Assembly (NCBI RefSeq): GCF_003933965.1
Contig: NZ_RSAJ01000001.1
Span: 1 to 60,896 of the forward strand
Direction of reading: 5' to 3'
From: Streptomyces sp. RP5T
GTDB taxonomy: Bacteria > Actinomycetota > Actinomycetes > Streptomycetales > Streptomycetaceae
DNA length: 60,896 bases
Numbering within the stretch: the first letter of the stretch is position 1; each line of letters begins with the position of its first letter. The position numbers and the translations under genes were made by a program. Shown here in pieces: positions 53,362 through 60,896 of this stretch. The notes beneath the pieces are model-generated. The model worked only from the letters and a program-made list of their open reading frames with translations, searched no databases and had not been told where the DNA came from.

Positions 53362-55407
53362 TCAGGCGAGCGGGGCCAGGAGATCCTCGGCGCGCTCCGC
53401 CGTCGACCGGTCGGCCAGGGCGTTGACGGCCGCGTTGAACCGCTCCATCGAGGTGGGGCTGTCCGGACCCAGCACGTACTCCTTGAGCGCGCGACGCCGC
53501 GGGGCCATGGGGTCGTGCAGGGGTTCGCGGACCGAGCGCAGGATCTCCGGCAGCCGGGTGCAGGCGCGGTCCAGGAGATAGGCGCCGCCCGCTGTGGTGT
53601 AGGCGGCCCGGAACTCCTCGTCGGACAGGTCCTGGGCGTTGGTCAGGACGTACGGCTTGAGGCTGGCCACGAAGTCGGCGACCACCGAGGAGACGTCACT
53701 GATGAGGAGGTCCGCCTGGTTGAAGCACTCGTACAGGGTGGGGAGCTGTTCGAGGATCACGTGGTGCCGGGCGCCGCTCCGGCTCGCCCAGAAGATCCGG
53801 TGCCACTCGTCCCGCAGCTCCTGCCACTCGGCCGTCCCGTCCCCGTCGGGGACCCGCGCGTCCCTCATCTGCTGGGCGTCGTCGCCCTCGTGCCGGCCGG
53901 ACATCTCGTCGAGCCGGGCCCGGATCTCCTGGAGCCGGCCTCTCGCGGCCTCCGCGTCCTTCTCCGCGTCCTTCTCCGTGTTCTTCTCCGTGTTCTTCTC
54001 CGTGTCCTTCTGTGCGTGCTTTTCGTCGTCGTGCTTCAGCAGTTCCCTGATGGCCAGGTCCGCGGCGGCCGCCTCGGGCGAGCGCTTGCCGGTGAGCGGG
54101 TGCGGTTTGTAGATGATCCGGACGTTCTCCGCGAGGAGCCTCTCGATCAGCGGTACGCCCATCGGGGTCAGGGAGGTGTGGCAGTCGTCGTCGCTCCAGC
54201 CCTCCCAGGTGGGCGCGTACAGGACGACGGGCACCGGGCCGGGCAGGTGCTCGGTGTGCGAGCGGACCGGGGCCAGCTGCGGGCGGCCCACCTCGACGAT
54301 GGCCCCGTCGCTGATGGCGTGCCGCACCCGCCGGTAGCGGTCCCGCCCCGCGCGTCCGGCCACCCAGATCTCGTCGTACACCTTGCTGACACGGTTGCTG
54401 CTGGCGAGCTTGTCGCTGTCGCCGTGGCCGATGAAGACGTGCTTGGCCTCGGCGATCCGCAGCATGTGGACGTTCTTGCCCGCGTTGCCGGGGTAGAGCA
54501 CGACCTGGACACCGGACAGGTCCAGCTCGGCCAGGTCGTCCGCCTTGGGCACGCAGACCACGGGGAGGCGGGTGCGGGCCAGGAAGCGGAACGAGGCCCG
54601 CTCGCGCAGCACGATCACCGGGCGCCGGTCGAGCTGCTCCAGCGTCTCGATCCACATGTTGACCTGGTACATGAAGTCCCGGGACACCGCGGCGAAGCTG
54701 AAGTACAGGGCCACCTCGGGCCGGTACGCGTCGAGCCGGCGGTTGACCTCGCCGATCACCGCGTCCCGATCCGGCATCAGGCGCACCGCGCGAAACCGCC
54801 CCAGCAGGGCCGTCAGGGCGGCCGCGGCGGCACCGACCGTCACCGCGTAACCGACGTAGGCCGCGTACCAGGTTCCGGTCGCCAGCGCGATGATCAGTCC
54901 CGTGTGGGCCGCGAGGTCGAGGTGGAGCAGCTTGCGCAGGAAACGCCGGTAAAGGCCGGCGGGCGGGCGCTCGGGGATTTCCATCCCGCTCATGTCGAGA
55001 TTGCGCACGATCACCGGCAGTACGCGGCGTCTGCGGATCGCGTGGTGCAGTGCCGAATACATCGTCACCAGCAGGAAATGGGCGCTGAGGGCGGCGAGCC
55101 CGATGACCAGCACCGCGTCCGGCGCCGCCATCCGGTCGGCCAGGGCGAGCAGCATGACCGTGCGCACGGCGAACCGCATGGTGCGGCTCAGCTGGAGGGT
55201 CGCGAGACGCCGCACGAACCCCGGTGCCCTGGCGTGCAGGGCCTCGTCGGTCAGATACGTCACGGCCCACGCCGCCGTGAAGCCCCACAGTGACGGCAGC
55301 AGTGCCAGAACGGGCAGCGCCGCGAAACCGGCGGCGAAAAGGATCACCAGGAGAAGTTCGGCTTTCCCGCGAACGCGCAGGACGGCGCACAACCGACGGA
55401 TCGTCAT
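53362..55407 (-). CDS. CDP-glycerol glycerophosphotransferase-like protein C
   Basis: A 681-residue third TagF-type paralogue. ATG 55407 gives MTIRRLCAVLRVRGKAELLL; the longer frame upstream has no similarity and crosses the promoter gap with proB. Membrane helices come first, then YFSFAAVSRDFMYQVNMWIE, HVFIGHGDSDKLASSNRVSK, YAPTWEGWSDDDCHTS and LYECFNQADLLISDVSSVVA. It carries a highly charged insert of DTEKNTEKNTEKDAEK repeats at about residues 463-486, encoded by 12-bp tandem repeats and absent from A and B. The 269-bp divergent gap to proB should hold promoters for both. Confidence 0.9.
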   Translation of the reverse strand: MTIRRLCAVLRVRGKAELLLVILFAAGFAALPVLALLPSLWGFTAAWAVTYLTDEALHARAPGFVRRLATLQLSRTMRFAVRTVMLLALADRMAAPDAVLVIGLAALSAHFLLVTMYSALHHAIRRRRVLPVIVRNLDMSGMEIPERPPAGLYRRFLRKLLHLDLAAHTGLIIALATGTWYAAYVGYAVTVGAAAAALTALLGRFRAVRLMPDRDAVIGEVNRRLDAYRPEVALYFSFAAVSRDFMYQVNMWIETLEQLDRRPVIVLRERASFRFLARTRLPVVCVPKADDLAELDLSGVQVVLYPGNAGKNVHMLRIAEAKHVFIGHGDSDKLASSNRVSKVYDEIWVAGRAGRDRYRRVRHAISDGAIVEVGRPQLAPVRSHTEHLPGPVPVVLYAPTWEGWSDDDCHTSLTPMGVPLIERLLAENVRIIYKPHPLTGKRSPEAAAADLAIRELLKHDDEKHAQKDTEKNTEKNTEKDAEKDAEAARGRLQEIRARLDEMSGRHEGDDAQQMRDARVPDGDGTAEWQELRDEWHRIFWASRSGARHHVILEQLPTLYECFNQADLLISDVSSVVADFVASLKPYVLTNAQDLSDEEFRAAYTTAGGAYLLDRACTRLPEILRSVREPLHDPMAPRRRALKEYVLGPDSPTSMERFNAAVNALADRSTAERAEDLLAPLA
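53951..54019. repeat. 12-bp tandem repeats in polymerase C
   Basis: Five to six imperfect copies of ttctccgtgttc/ttctccgcgtcc encode tandem (D/N)(T/A)EK tetrapeptides in a charged linker. A run like this can change copy number without shifting the frame. Confidence 0.85.
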
Positions 55408-55676
55408 GGGCAGGGCTTTCTTGAGCGGCGATGACCTTGATGTCGGCCAGTTCGACACGAGGAAGTGATGAATGGTTGTACATCTTCTGGTCGGAAAGAA
55501 TTCACTTCCGATTAACAGGAGGGTGTAATTCCGTTTTTCTCGGAACGGGAACCGGAACCGCCCCCGAAGGCGTCCGGTACCGGGTCCGGGGACTGGACGG
55601 ATGCGCGGCGCCGGGTCCCCTTCGCGTACATTGCGGACGAGGTACCCATCACGTGCGCGAGGGGACAGGACACAAG

Positions 55677-56804
55677 GTGGCAGGGGCAAGGCAGGCCGTG
55701 GGCGAGGCCCGCAGGATCGTCGTCAAGGTCGGTTCCTCGTCGCTGACCACCGCCGCCGGCGGCCTCGACGCCGACCGGGTCGACGCGCTCGTCGACGTCC
55801 TCGCCAAGAGCCGCAGCGGGGGAGAGCGCGAGATCGTCCTCGTCTCCTCCGGGGCCATCGCCGCCGGACTCGCCCCGCTGGGCCTGCGCCGCCGCCCCCG
55901 GGACCTGGCCCGCCAGCAGGCCGCCGCCAGTGTCGGCCAGGGCCTGCTCGTCGCCCGCTACACCGCCTCCTTCGCCCGCTACGGCGTCCGCGTCGGCCAG
56001 GTGCTGCTGACCAGCGACGACATGAGCCGCCGCGCCCACCACCGCAACGCCTCCCGCACCCTCGACAAGCTCCTCGCGATGGGCGCGCTCCCGGTCGTCA
56101 ACGAGAACGACACCGTCGCCACCGACGAGATCCGTTTCGGCGACAACGACCGGCTCGCCGCCCTGGTGGCCCACCTGGTCCACGCCGACCTGCTCGTCCT
56201 GCTCTCCGACATCGACGGCGTGTACGACGGCGACCCCGGCAAGGCGGGCACCTCGCGGATAGCCGAAGTGCGCGGCCCCGAGGACCTGGCCGGCGTCGAG
56301 ATCGGCAGCGCCGGCAAGGCGGGCGTCGGCACCGGCGGCATGGTCACCAAGGTCGAGGCCGCCCGGATCGCCGCCGCCGCCGGCATCCCCGTGGTACTGA
56401 CCAGCGCGGTCCACGCCGCCGAGGCGCTGTCCGGCGGTGACACCGGCACCTACTTCCACCCCGCCGACAAGCGCTCCGCCGACCGGCTGCTGTGGCTCCA
56501 GCACGCGTCCACCCCGCAGGGCTCGCTGACCCTGGACGACGGCGCGGTCCGGGCGGTCGTCGACCGCCGCACCTCGCTGCTGCCGGCCGGGATCGCCTCC
56601 GTCGAGGGCGAGTTCGTCGCGGGTGACCCCGTCGAGCTGCGGGACGGCACCGGGCACGCCGTGGCCCGCGGGCTCGTCAACTTCGACGCCAAGGAGATCC
56701 CGCGGCTGATCGGCCGCTCCACCCGGGAGCTGGCGCGCGAGCTGGGACCGGCCTACGAGCGGGAGGTCGTCCACCGGGACGACCTGGTGATCCTGCACCC
56801 CTGA
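55677..56804 (+). CDS. proB: Glutamate 5-kinase
   Basis: First step of proline synthesis, phosphorylating glutamate. The 375 residues contain RRIVVKVGSSSLTTAAGG, EIVLVSSGAIAAGLAPLG, NENDTVATDEIRFGDNDRLA, GTGGMVTKVEAARIA and a C-terminal PUA domain (about 285-365). I chose GTG 55677 because AGGA lies 7 bases upstream and the family begins with this segment. The usual proB-small protein-proA order follows. Confidence 0.95.
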   Translation: MAGARQAVGEARRIVVKVGSSSLTTAAGGLDADRVDALVDVLAKSRSGGEREIVLVSSGAIAAGLAPLGLRRRPRDLARQQAAASVGQGLLVARYTASFARYGVRVGQVLLTSDDMSRRAHHRNASRTLDKLLAMGALPVVNENDTVATDEIRFGDNDRLAALVAHLVHADLLVLLSDIDGVYDGDPGKAGTSRIAEVRGPEDLAGVEIGSAGKAGVGTGGMVTKVEAARIAAAAGIPVVLTSAVHAAEALSGGDTGTYFHPADKRSADRLLWLQHASTPQGSLTLDDGAVRAVVDRRTSLLPAGIASVEGEFVAGDPVELRDGTGHAVARGLVNFDAKEIPRLIGRSTRELARELGPAYEREVVHRDDLVILHP

Positions 56805-57081
56805 GGACCGCCCGGCGGCCGGACGGGGCGCGGTTGCCCGAAAACGGGGTGAACGCCCTGCCAAGACAGTCGCCATGAGGTGGACGTTCCGCAAAACCGC
56901 CCCACGAGCTCTTGCGGCCTGCTCAACTTTGTCCCAGGGACACATTCCGCCCGACCCGTGGGGTCGACCTGTGATGAAGGAGGCCGTCGTGAGACGAGTG
57001 CGCCCTGGGGCGGCGGCGTCCCGCGCGGGTACGGCGACTCCCCGCGGCGGATCCGGTCCACTCGGGGGGTCGGTGACGCGG

Positions 57082-57666
57082 ATGACCGACGGCGGTTCGG
57101 GTCCGGCCCCGGGCTCCGTGCCGGCCCCGGCGGCCGGCGAGACGGGCGACCCGGCCATGCCGGCGGCGGGTGGATCTTCGGCCAGGGCCGCGGGTGAGGC
57201 CGGTGGGCCGGCCGTGCGGGCGACGAGGGAGGGGCGGGCGCTGACCAGGGTCGCGAGCGGTGAGGAACGGGCGCTCACGAGCGTCGCGGCCGGTGACCGG
57301 TTCAAGGCGGAGGAGCCCCGGGACCTGCCGCGGCTGTGGCATGTCACCCTCAGCGTCTCCGGCGAGGAGGCCCCCCTGAAGGAGGTCCGGCGCGCCCTCG
57401 AACAGCTCGCCCACGACCACCCCTTCCTGCTGACCAGCCGCTACGCCAACGACCACGCGGAGATCCGGTACTGGGAGGAGGCCCGCGACCTGCACGACGC
57501 GGCCGCCGTCGCCCTGCGCCTGTGGGGCGAGCACCGGCAGACCGCGGGCCTGCCGCCCTGGGAGATCGTCGGCCTGGAGGTCATCGACCGCCAGACGTAC
57601 CACCAGCGCATCGCCGAGGGCTACGGCCCGGCACCGGCCTCACCCGTGGGCGTGCACCCCTACTGA
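57082..57666 (+). CDS. Conserved hypothetical protein between proB and proA
   Basis: The conserved part is the last ~115 residues: LWHVTLSVSGEEAPLKEVRR, LAHDHPFLLTSRYANDHAEI, RYWEEARDLHDAAAVALRLW and EGYGPAPASPVGVHPY. It is a compact alpha/beta domain seen between proB and proA in Streptomyces; function unknown. The N-terminal part is Gly/Ala/Pro-rich and variable, so the start is uncertain. ATG 57082 (MTDGGSGPAPG) is taken; GTG 57073 or a much longer frame from 56875 are alternatives. Confidence 0.7.
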   Translation: MTDGGSGPAPGSVPAPAAGETGDPAMPAAGGSSARAAGEAGGPAVRATREGRALTRVASGEERALTSVAAGDRFKAEEPRDLPRLWHVTLSVSGEEAPLKEVRRALEQLAHDHPFLLTSRYANDHAEIRYWEEARDLHDAAAVALRLWGEHRQTAGLPPWEIVGLEVIDRQTYHQRIAEGYGPAPASPVGVHPY

Positions 57667-57768
57667 GGACCCGCCGTCGGCTTTGCGAGGTCTGGGGGTT
57701 CTGCGGGACTTGTCTCGGGGTGTGGAATGCGCCGTGAACCGCCGCGCGCGGCGCACTACCCTTCCCCT

Positions 57769-59055
57769 ATGACCTCCCTCTCGCCGTACGACTCCATGAC
57801 CCCGGTCACCCAGGCCGCCTACCGGGCAAAGGCCGCCGCCGCCGACCTCGCCCCGCTGCCCAGGGCCGAGAAGGACGACGCGCTGCTCGCCATCGCGGAC
57901 GCCCTGGAGGTCCGCACGAGCGAGATCGTCGAGGCCAACGCCAAGGACGTGGCCAAGGCCCGCGAGGCCGGCACCAGCGAGACGGTCATCGACCGGCTGA
58001 CCCTCACCCCGGAGCGGGTGCGCGCCATCGCCTCCGACGTCCGGGACGTCGTCGCGCTGCCCGACCCGGTCGGCGAGGTCGTCCGCGGCTCGACCCTGCC
58101 GAACGGCATCGACCTGCGCCAGGTCCGCGTCCCGCTCGGCGTGGTCGGCATCATCTACGAGGCCCGCCCGAACGTCACGGTCGACGCCGCCGCCCTGTGC
58201 CTGAAGTCCGGCAACGCCGTCCTGCTGCGCGGCTCCGCCTCCGCCTACGAGTCGAACACCGCCCTCGTACGGGTCCTGCGCGACGCCGTGGGCGGGGCCG
58301 GGCTGCCCGCCGACGCCGTCCAGCTCGTGCCCGGCCAGTCCCGCGAGAGCGTGCAGGAGCTGATGCGCGCCCGCGGCCTGGTCGACGTGCTCATCCCGCG
58401 CGGCGGCGCCTCGCTGATCCAGACCGTCGTCACCGAGTCGATCGTCCCCGTCATCGAGACCGGCACCGGCAACTGCCACGTCTACGTCGACGCCCACGCC
58501 GACCTCGACATGGCGATCGACATCCTGATCAACTCCAAGGCCCAGCGGCCCAGCGTCTGCAACGCCGCCGAGACGCTCCTGGTCCACCAGGACATCGCCC
58601 CCGAGTTCCTGCCGCGCGCGCTGGACGCCCTCGCCGAGGCCGGCGTGACCGTCCACGCCGACCAGCGGGTGCTGGCGTACGCGAAGGACACCAAGGCGAC
58701 CGTCGTCGAGGCCACCCTGGAGGACTGGGACACCGAGTACCTCTCCTACGACATCGCCGCCGCCGTCGTCGACTCGCTCGACAAGGCCGTCGAGCACATC
58801 CGGCTGTGGACCTCCGGGCACACCGAGGCCATCGTCACCACCTCCCAGCAGGCCGCCCGCCGCTTCACCCAGCTGGTCGACTCCACGACCGTCGCGGTCA
58901 ACGCCTCCACCCGCTTCACCGACGGCGGCCAGTTCGGCTTCGGCGCGGAGATCGGCATCTCCACCCAGAAGCTGCACGCGCGCGGTCCCATGGGCCTGCC
59001 GGAGCTCACCAGCACGAAGTACATCGTCACCGGCGACGGCCACATCCGCCGCTGA
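57769..59055 (+). CDS. proA: Gamma-glutamyl phosphate reductase
   Basis: Second step of proline synthesis, reducing gamma-glutamyl phosphate to glutamate semialdehyde with NADPH. The 428 residues have the aldehyde-dehydrogenase-like segments [20 protein letters not shown] and [16 protein letters not shown], and the catalytic Cys in [15 protein letters not shown] near residue 264. They end with [20 protein letters not shown] then [13 protein letters not shown] 57769 is the family start. Confidence 0.97.
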   Translation: MTSLSPYDSMTPVTQAAYRAKAAAADLAPLPRAEKDDALLAIADALEVRTSEIVEANAKDVAKAREAGTSETVIDRLTLTPERVRAIASDVRDVVALPDPVGEVVRGSTLPNGIDLRQVRVPLGVVGIIYEARPNVTVDAAALCLKSGNAVLLRGSASAYESNTALVRVLRDAVGGAGLPADAVQLVPGQSRESVQELMRARGLVDVLIPRGGASLIQTVVTESIVPVIETGTGNCHVYVDAHADLDMAIDILINSKAQRPSVCNAAETLLVHQDIAPEFLPRALDALAEAGVTVHADQRVLAYAKDTKATVVEATLEDWDTEYLSYDIAAAVVDSLDKAVEHIRLWTSGHTEAIVTTSQQAARRFTQLVDSTTVAVNASTRFTDGGQFGFGAEIGISTQKLHARGPMGLPELTSTKYIVTGDGHIRR

Positions 59056-59122
59056 GCCGGGGCCCTGCCCGGTCCGGGAGGTGTCTCACAGGGCGGATGA
59101 ATTTCCATACCGTCTGCCCAAA

Positions 59123-59716
59123 ATGACCCCCCAGGTCTACTCTGGACTCGTGCCGGAGGACGTGGGGGGCACGCCGTTCCCTGACGGCTGGGAGCCCGAC
59201 GACGACCACGACCGCGGGGTGTCGGACGAAGAGTTCGCCTCCGTGGTCTTCGACGAGGCCTTCGTACGGGCGGCCGTGGTGCACGAGCCGACCGCCGTCG
59301 AGCGCCTCCTGGCCGCGGCCCAGGCGAGAGCGGAGGCCTCCGAGGCCGAGGCCCGCCGCGCCCGCCCCAGAGCCGAGCGGTACGACGACGCGTACGGACC
59401 CCGCGGTTTCGGCCATGATCCCGAACTCGACGACCTGGACGACACCGAGATCCTCGAAGGCCGCTACGGCGCCCCCGGGACCTACGGCAAGCAGGTCCGC
59501 TGGCACCGTCCCGTCGCCTGGATGCTGGCCCTCGTCATGGGTGTCGGCATGGTGGCGCTGGCCTTCACCGCGGTCTACCGGGGCTCCTCCTCCGGCAGCC
59601 GCGACCGGGTTCCGCCGCCCGCCTCGACCGGTCTGGAGCAGGGGAGCACGGTGACGCCCTCCGCTTCCGCCGACTACTCCCAGCCAGCCGTCTCCGCGGT
59701 CCCGCGAACGCCCTGA
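59123..59716 (+). CDS. Single-pass membrane protein with SVVFDE motif (1)
   Basis: About 197 residues. The acidic cytoplasmic N-terminus contains VSDEEFASVVFDEAFVRAAV, then an Ala/Glu/Arg helix (about 55-80), an acidic stretch and one transmembrane helix (about 134-154, VAWMLALVMGVGMVALAFTA). A short extracytoplasmic Ser/Pro tail follows. From memory, the S. coelicolor gene in this position (SCO2584) was reported to interact with Mre spore-wall proteins, which would suit the window's mre cluster; this should be treated as recall. Start uncertain: ATG 59123, or GTG 59150. Confidence 0.7.
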   Translation: MTPQVYSGLVPEDVGGTPFPDGWEPDDDHDRGVSDEEFASVVFDEAFVRAAVVHEPTAVERLLAAAQARAEASEAEARRARPRAERYDDAYGPRGFGHDPELDDLDDTEILEGRYGAPGTYGKQVRWHRPVAWMLALVMGVGMVALAFTAVYRGSSSGSRDRVPPPASTGLEQGSTVTPSASADYSQPAVSAVPRTP

Positions 59717-59794
59717 CAATCCTGGTGAGAACCTGTCAGAACTTGTCGCACGGCGGGGCGTTTACCTGAGCTTCCCGAGACCTACCCTGAAGAT

Positions 59795-60865
59795 ATGGGA
59801 GGGCCAGGAGACCCACCCGAGGGGACTCCCGAGGGCGGCCCCGTGGGTGGTGAGGACGAGTACCGATCCGTCGTCTTCGACGAATCGTTCGTCCGCGCTG
59901 CCCGCCTCCAGGAGTACTCCGCGCGGGAGCGCATGACCGACCACGCACCCGCCGTCCGCCGCCGCCCGCCGCTGCGCCGGGGACTGTCCCGGCAGGTCCT
60001 GATCCTGGTCCTGCTGATCGCCGTCGCCTTCGGCACCGCGATCTACATGGGAGTACGGCACCCCTACCAGACCACCGCGATCCCGCAGCCGGTCGAACCG
60101 CTGCGGATGACCGTCATCCCGCTGGCGCCCGAGGGGAAGGTCCCGGGGCACCCCGACGCCGAGTACCTGTACGCGCACAGCCCCGCCGCGCAGTACCGCA
60201 TCGGCGCCGAGGGCATACCGCTGCCGGCCTCCCGCCGTACCGCGCACTTCTCCGACAGCCAGGTCGTGTCCGCGCTGACCACCGCGAAGGACTACATCGT
60301 GCGGTCCGCCCTGGACCCGGACGTCCTCGCCGGGGCGGACGTCCGCGCGGCGCGGGTGCTCCTCGACTCGGCCCAACTCGCCCAGTTCGACCAGAGTTTC
60401 GCCCACCCCGCCGCCGACGGGCGGCACGCGCCTACCGGATGGCTGGTCCGTTTCGACCCCGCCCGGACGCGGCTCGCCGACAGCAGGATCCGGGTGCAGG
60501 GGAGTCTCCAGGCGGCCGAGACGGACTCGGCGACGCTGGAGGTGACGGCGGACCACACCTTCGTGTACGCGTTGCGGGCGGCGGGGAAGAGCGCCTCCGA
60601 CCAGACCTCGCTGTTCACCGTCCGGCGCGAGCTGCACTTCCGGTTCGACCGGGACGACCTGCGGCTGCACACGGCCCAGCTGGTCGTCTCCTACGTCCAG
60701 GCCGGGCCCCTGTCCTGCGCGGAGGACTCCACGAACCGTCTGCACCCTCTGCTGGCCGGCCAGACCCCGAAGCCCGGCGGCCCAGCGGGAACGGACCCCT
60801 ACGCCACCGGCAGCGCGACGGCCCTGTGCGGCTCCCTGGCGACGAGCGCCCAGCCGCGGGTGTGA
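59795..60865 (+). CDS. Single-pass membrane protein with SVVFDE motif (2)
   Basis: A 356-residue protein whose N-terminus repeats the motif of its neighbour: EDEYRSVVFDESFVRAARLQ then EYSARERM. One transmembrane helix (about 67-86, QVLILVLLIAVAFGTAIYM) leads to a ~270-residue extracytoplasmic domain with mixed alpha/beta character (QVVSALTTAKDYIVRSALDP, TGWLVRFDPARTRLADSRIR). Its family is unknown to me. A Cys pair near the C-terminus (LSCAED and ALCGSL) could form a disulfide. It follows the previous gene after 78 bp and is probably cotranscribed. The window ends 31 bases beyond it. Confidence 0.8.
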   Translation: MGGPGDPPEGTPEGGPVGGEDEYRSVVFDESFVRAARLQEYSARERMTDHAPAVRRRPPLRRGLSRQVLILVLLIAVAFGTAIYMGVRHPYQTTAIPQPVEPLRMTVIPLAPEGKVPGHPDAEYLYAHSPAAQYRIGAEGIPLPASRRTAHFSDSQVVSALTTAKDYIVRSALDPDVLAGADVRAARVLLDSAQLAQFDQSFAHPAADGRHAPTGWLVRFDPARTRLADSRIRVQGSLQAAETDSATLEVTADHTFVYALRAAGKSASDQTSLFTVRRELHFRFDRDDLRLHTAQLVVSYVQAGPLSCAEDSTNRLHPLLAGQTPKPGGPAGTDPYATGSATALCGSLATSAQPRV

Positions 60866-60896
60866 GGCGGGTTGCCGCCGGGGGCCTGCGGTGAGG

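Noticed and set aside
53948..54019. CRISPR-like short repeats
   Set aside because: Units are contiguous 12-mers without spacers and lie inside a coding sequence.

Overview
The window is high-GC actinobacterial chromosome, almost certainly Streptomyces. It has strong G/C bias at third codon positions, many GTG starts, Streptomyces-type dispersed palindromes, and the core gene order valS-folC-ndk-mreBCD-mrdA-rodA ... rne-(rhamnose genes)-rplU-rpmA-obg ... proB-proA. No rRNA, tRNA or CRISPR was found.

Layout. (1) 1-5.4 kb: the start of a divergent Gly/Pro/Tyr/Gln-rich protein gene, then valS, folC, a DUF4233 membrane protein and ndk. (2) 5.6-15.6 kb: the mre cluster (mreB, mreC, mreD, a class B PBP, rodA), a CYTH-CHAD protein and the first radical SAM gene (TIGR03960 type). 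(3) 15.48-21.41 kb: a ~5.9 kb integrative element sits in the 3' end of that radical SAM gene and supplies a replacement C-terminus. It carries small membrane-protein genes, an IS256-family insertion that has cut into another gene, a Ser/Thr kinase fused to a complete cold-shock domain, and a large serine integrase split by an in-frame amber codon and containing two TTA codons. The displaced native 3' end lies just beyond it. (4) 21.5-26.9 kb: strain-variable genes, including a FUSC transporter-like protein, a deletion scar joining two truncated genes, a class II glutamine amidotransferase, a DUF899 protein and a TerD protein. (5) 27-33.3 kb: a membrane protein with ~7 internal repeats, the radical SAM-associated partner (TIGR03936 type) and a very large RNase E/G with repetitive Arg-rich flanks. 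(6) 33.4-39 kb: the dTDP-rhamnose genes rfbA-rfbB-rfbD, a GT2 glycosyltransferase and rfbC in a tightly coupled operon. (7) 39-41.3 kb: rplU-rpmA-obgE behind a structured leader. (8) 41.4-55.4 kb: a cell-surface region with a secreted FG-GAP protein, a Tat-exported PhoD-like phosphatase, a sulfotransferase-like protein, a fused cytidylyltransferase/SDR that fits CDP-ribitol synthesis, three CDP-glycerol glycerophosphotransferase-like proteins and a second GT2. (9) 55.6-60.9 kb: proB, a conserved small protein, proA and two single-pass membrane proteins that share an N-terminal motif.

How it fits together. Much of the window serves the cell envelope: the Mre/PBP2/RodA elongation and spore-wall machinery, dTDP-rhamnose supply, and a probable teichoic-acid-like wall polymer pathway, flanked by translation and housekeeping genes. 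The most novel item is the integrative element: a cytosolic kinase-cold-shock fusion, not known to me as a characterised system, next to a disabled and probably bldA-dependent integrase, inside a gene whose reading frame the element restores.
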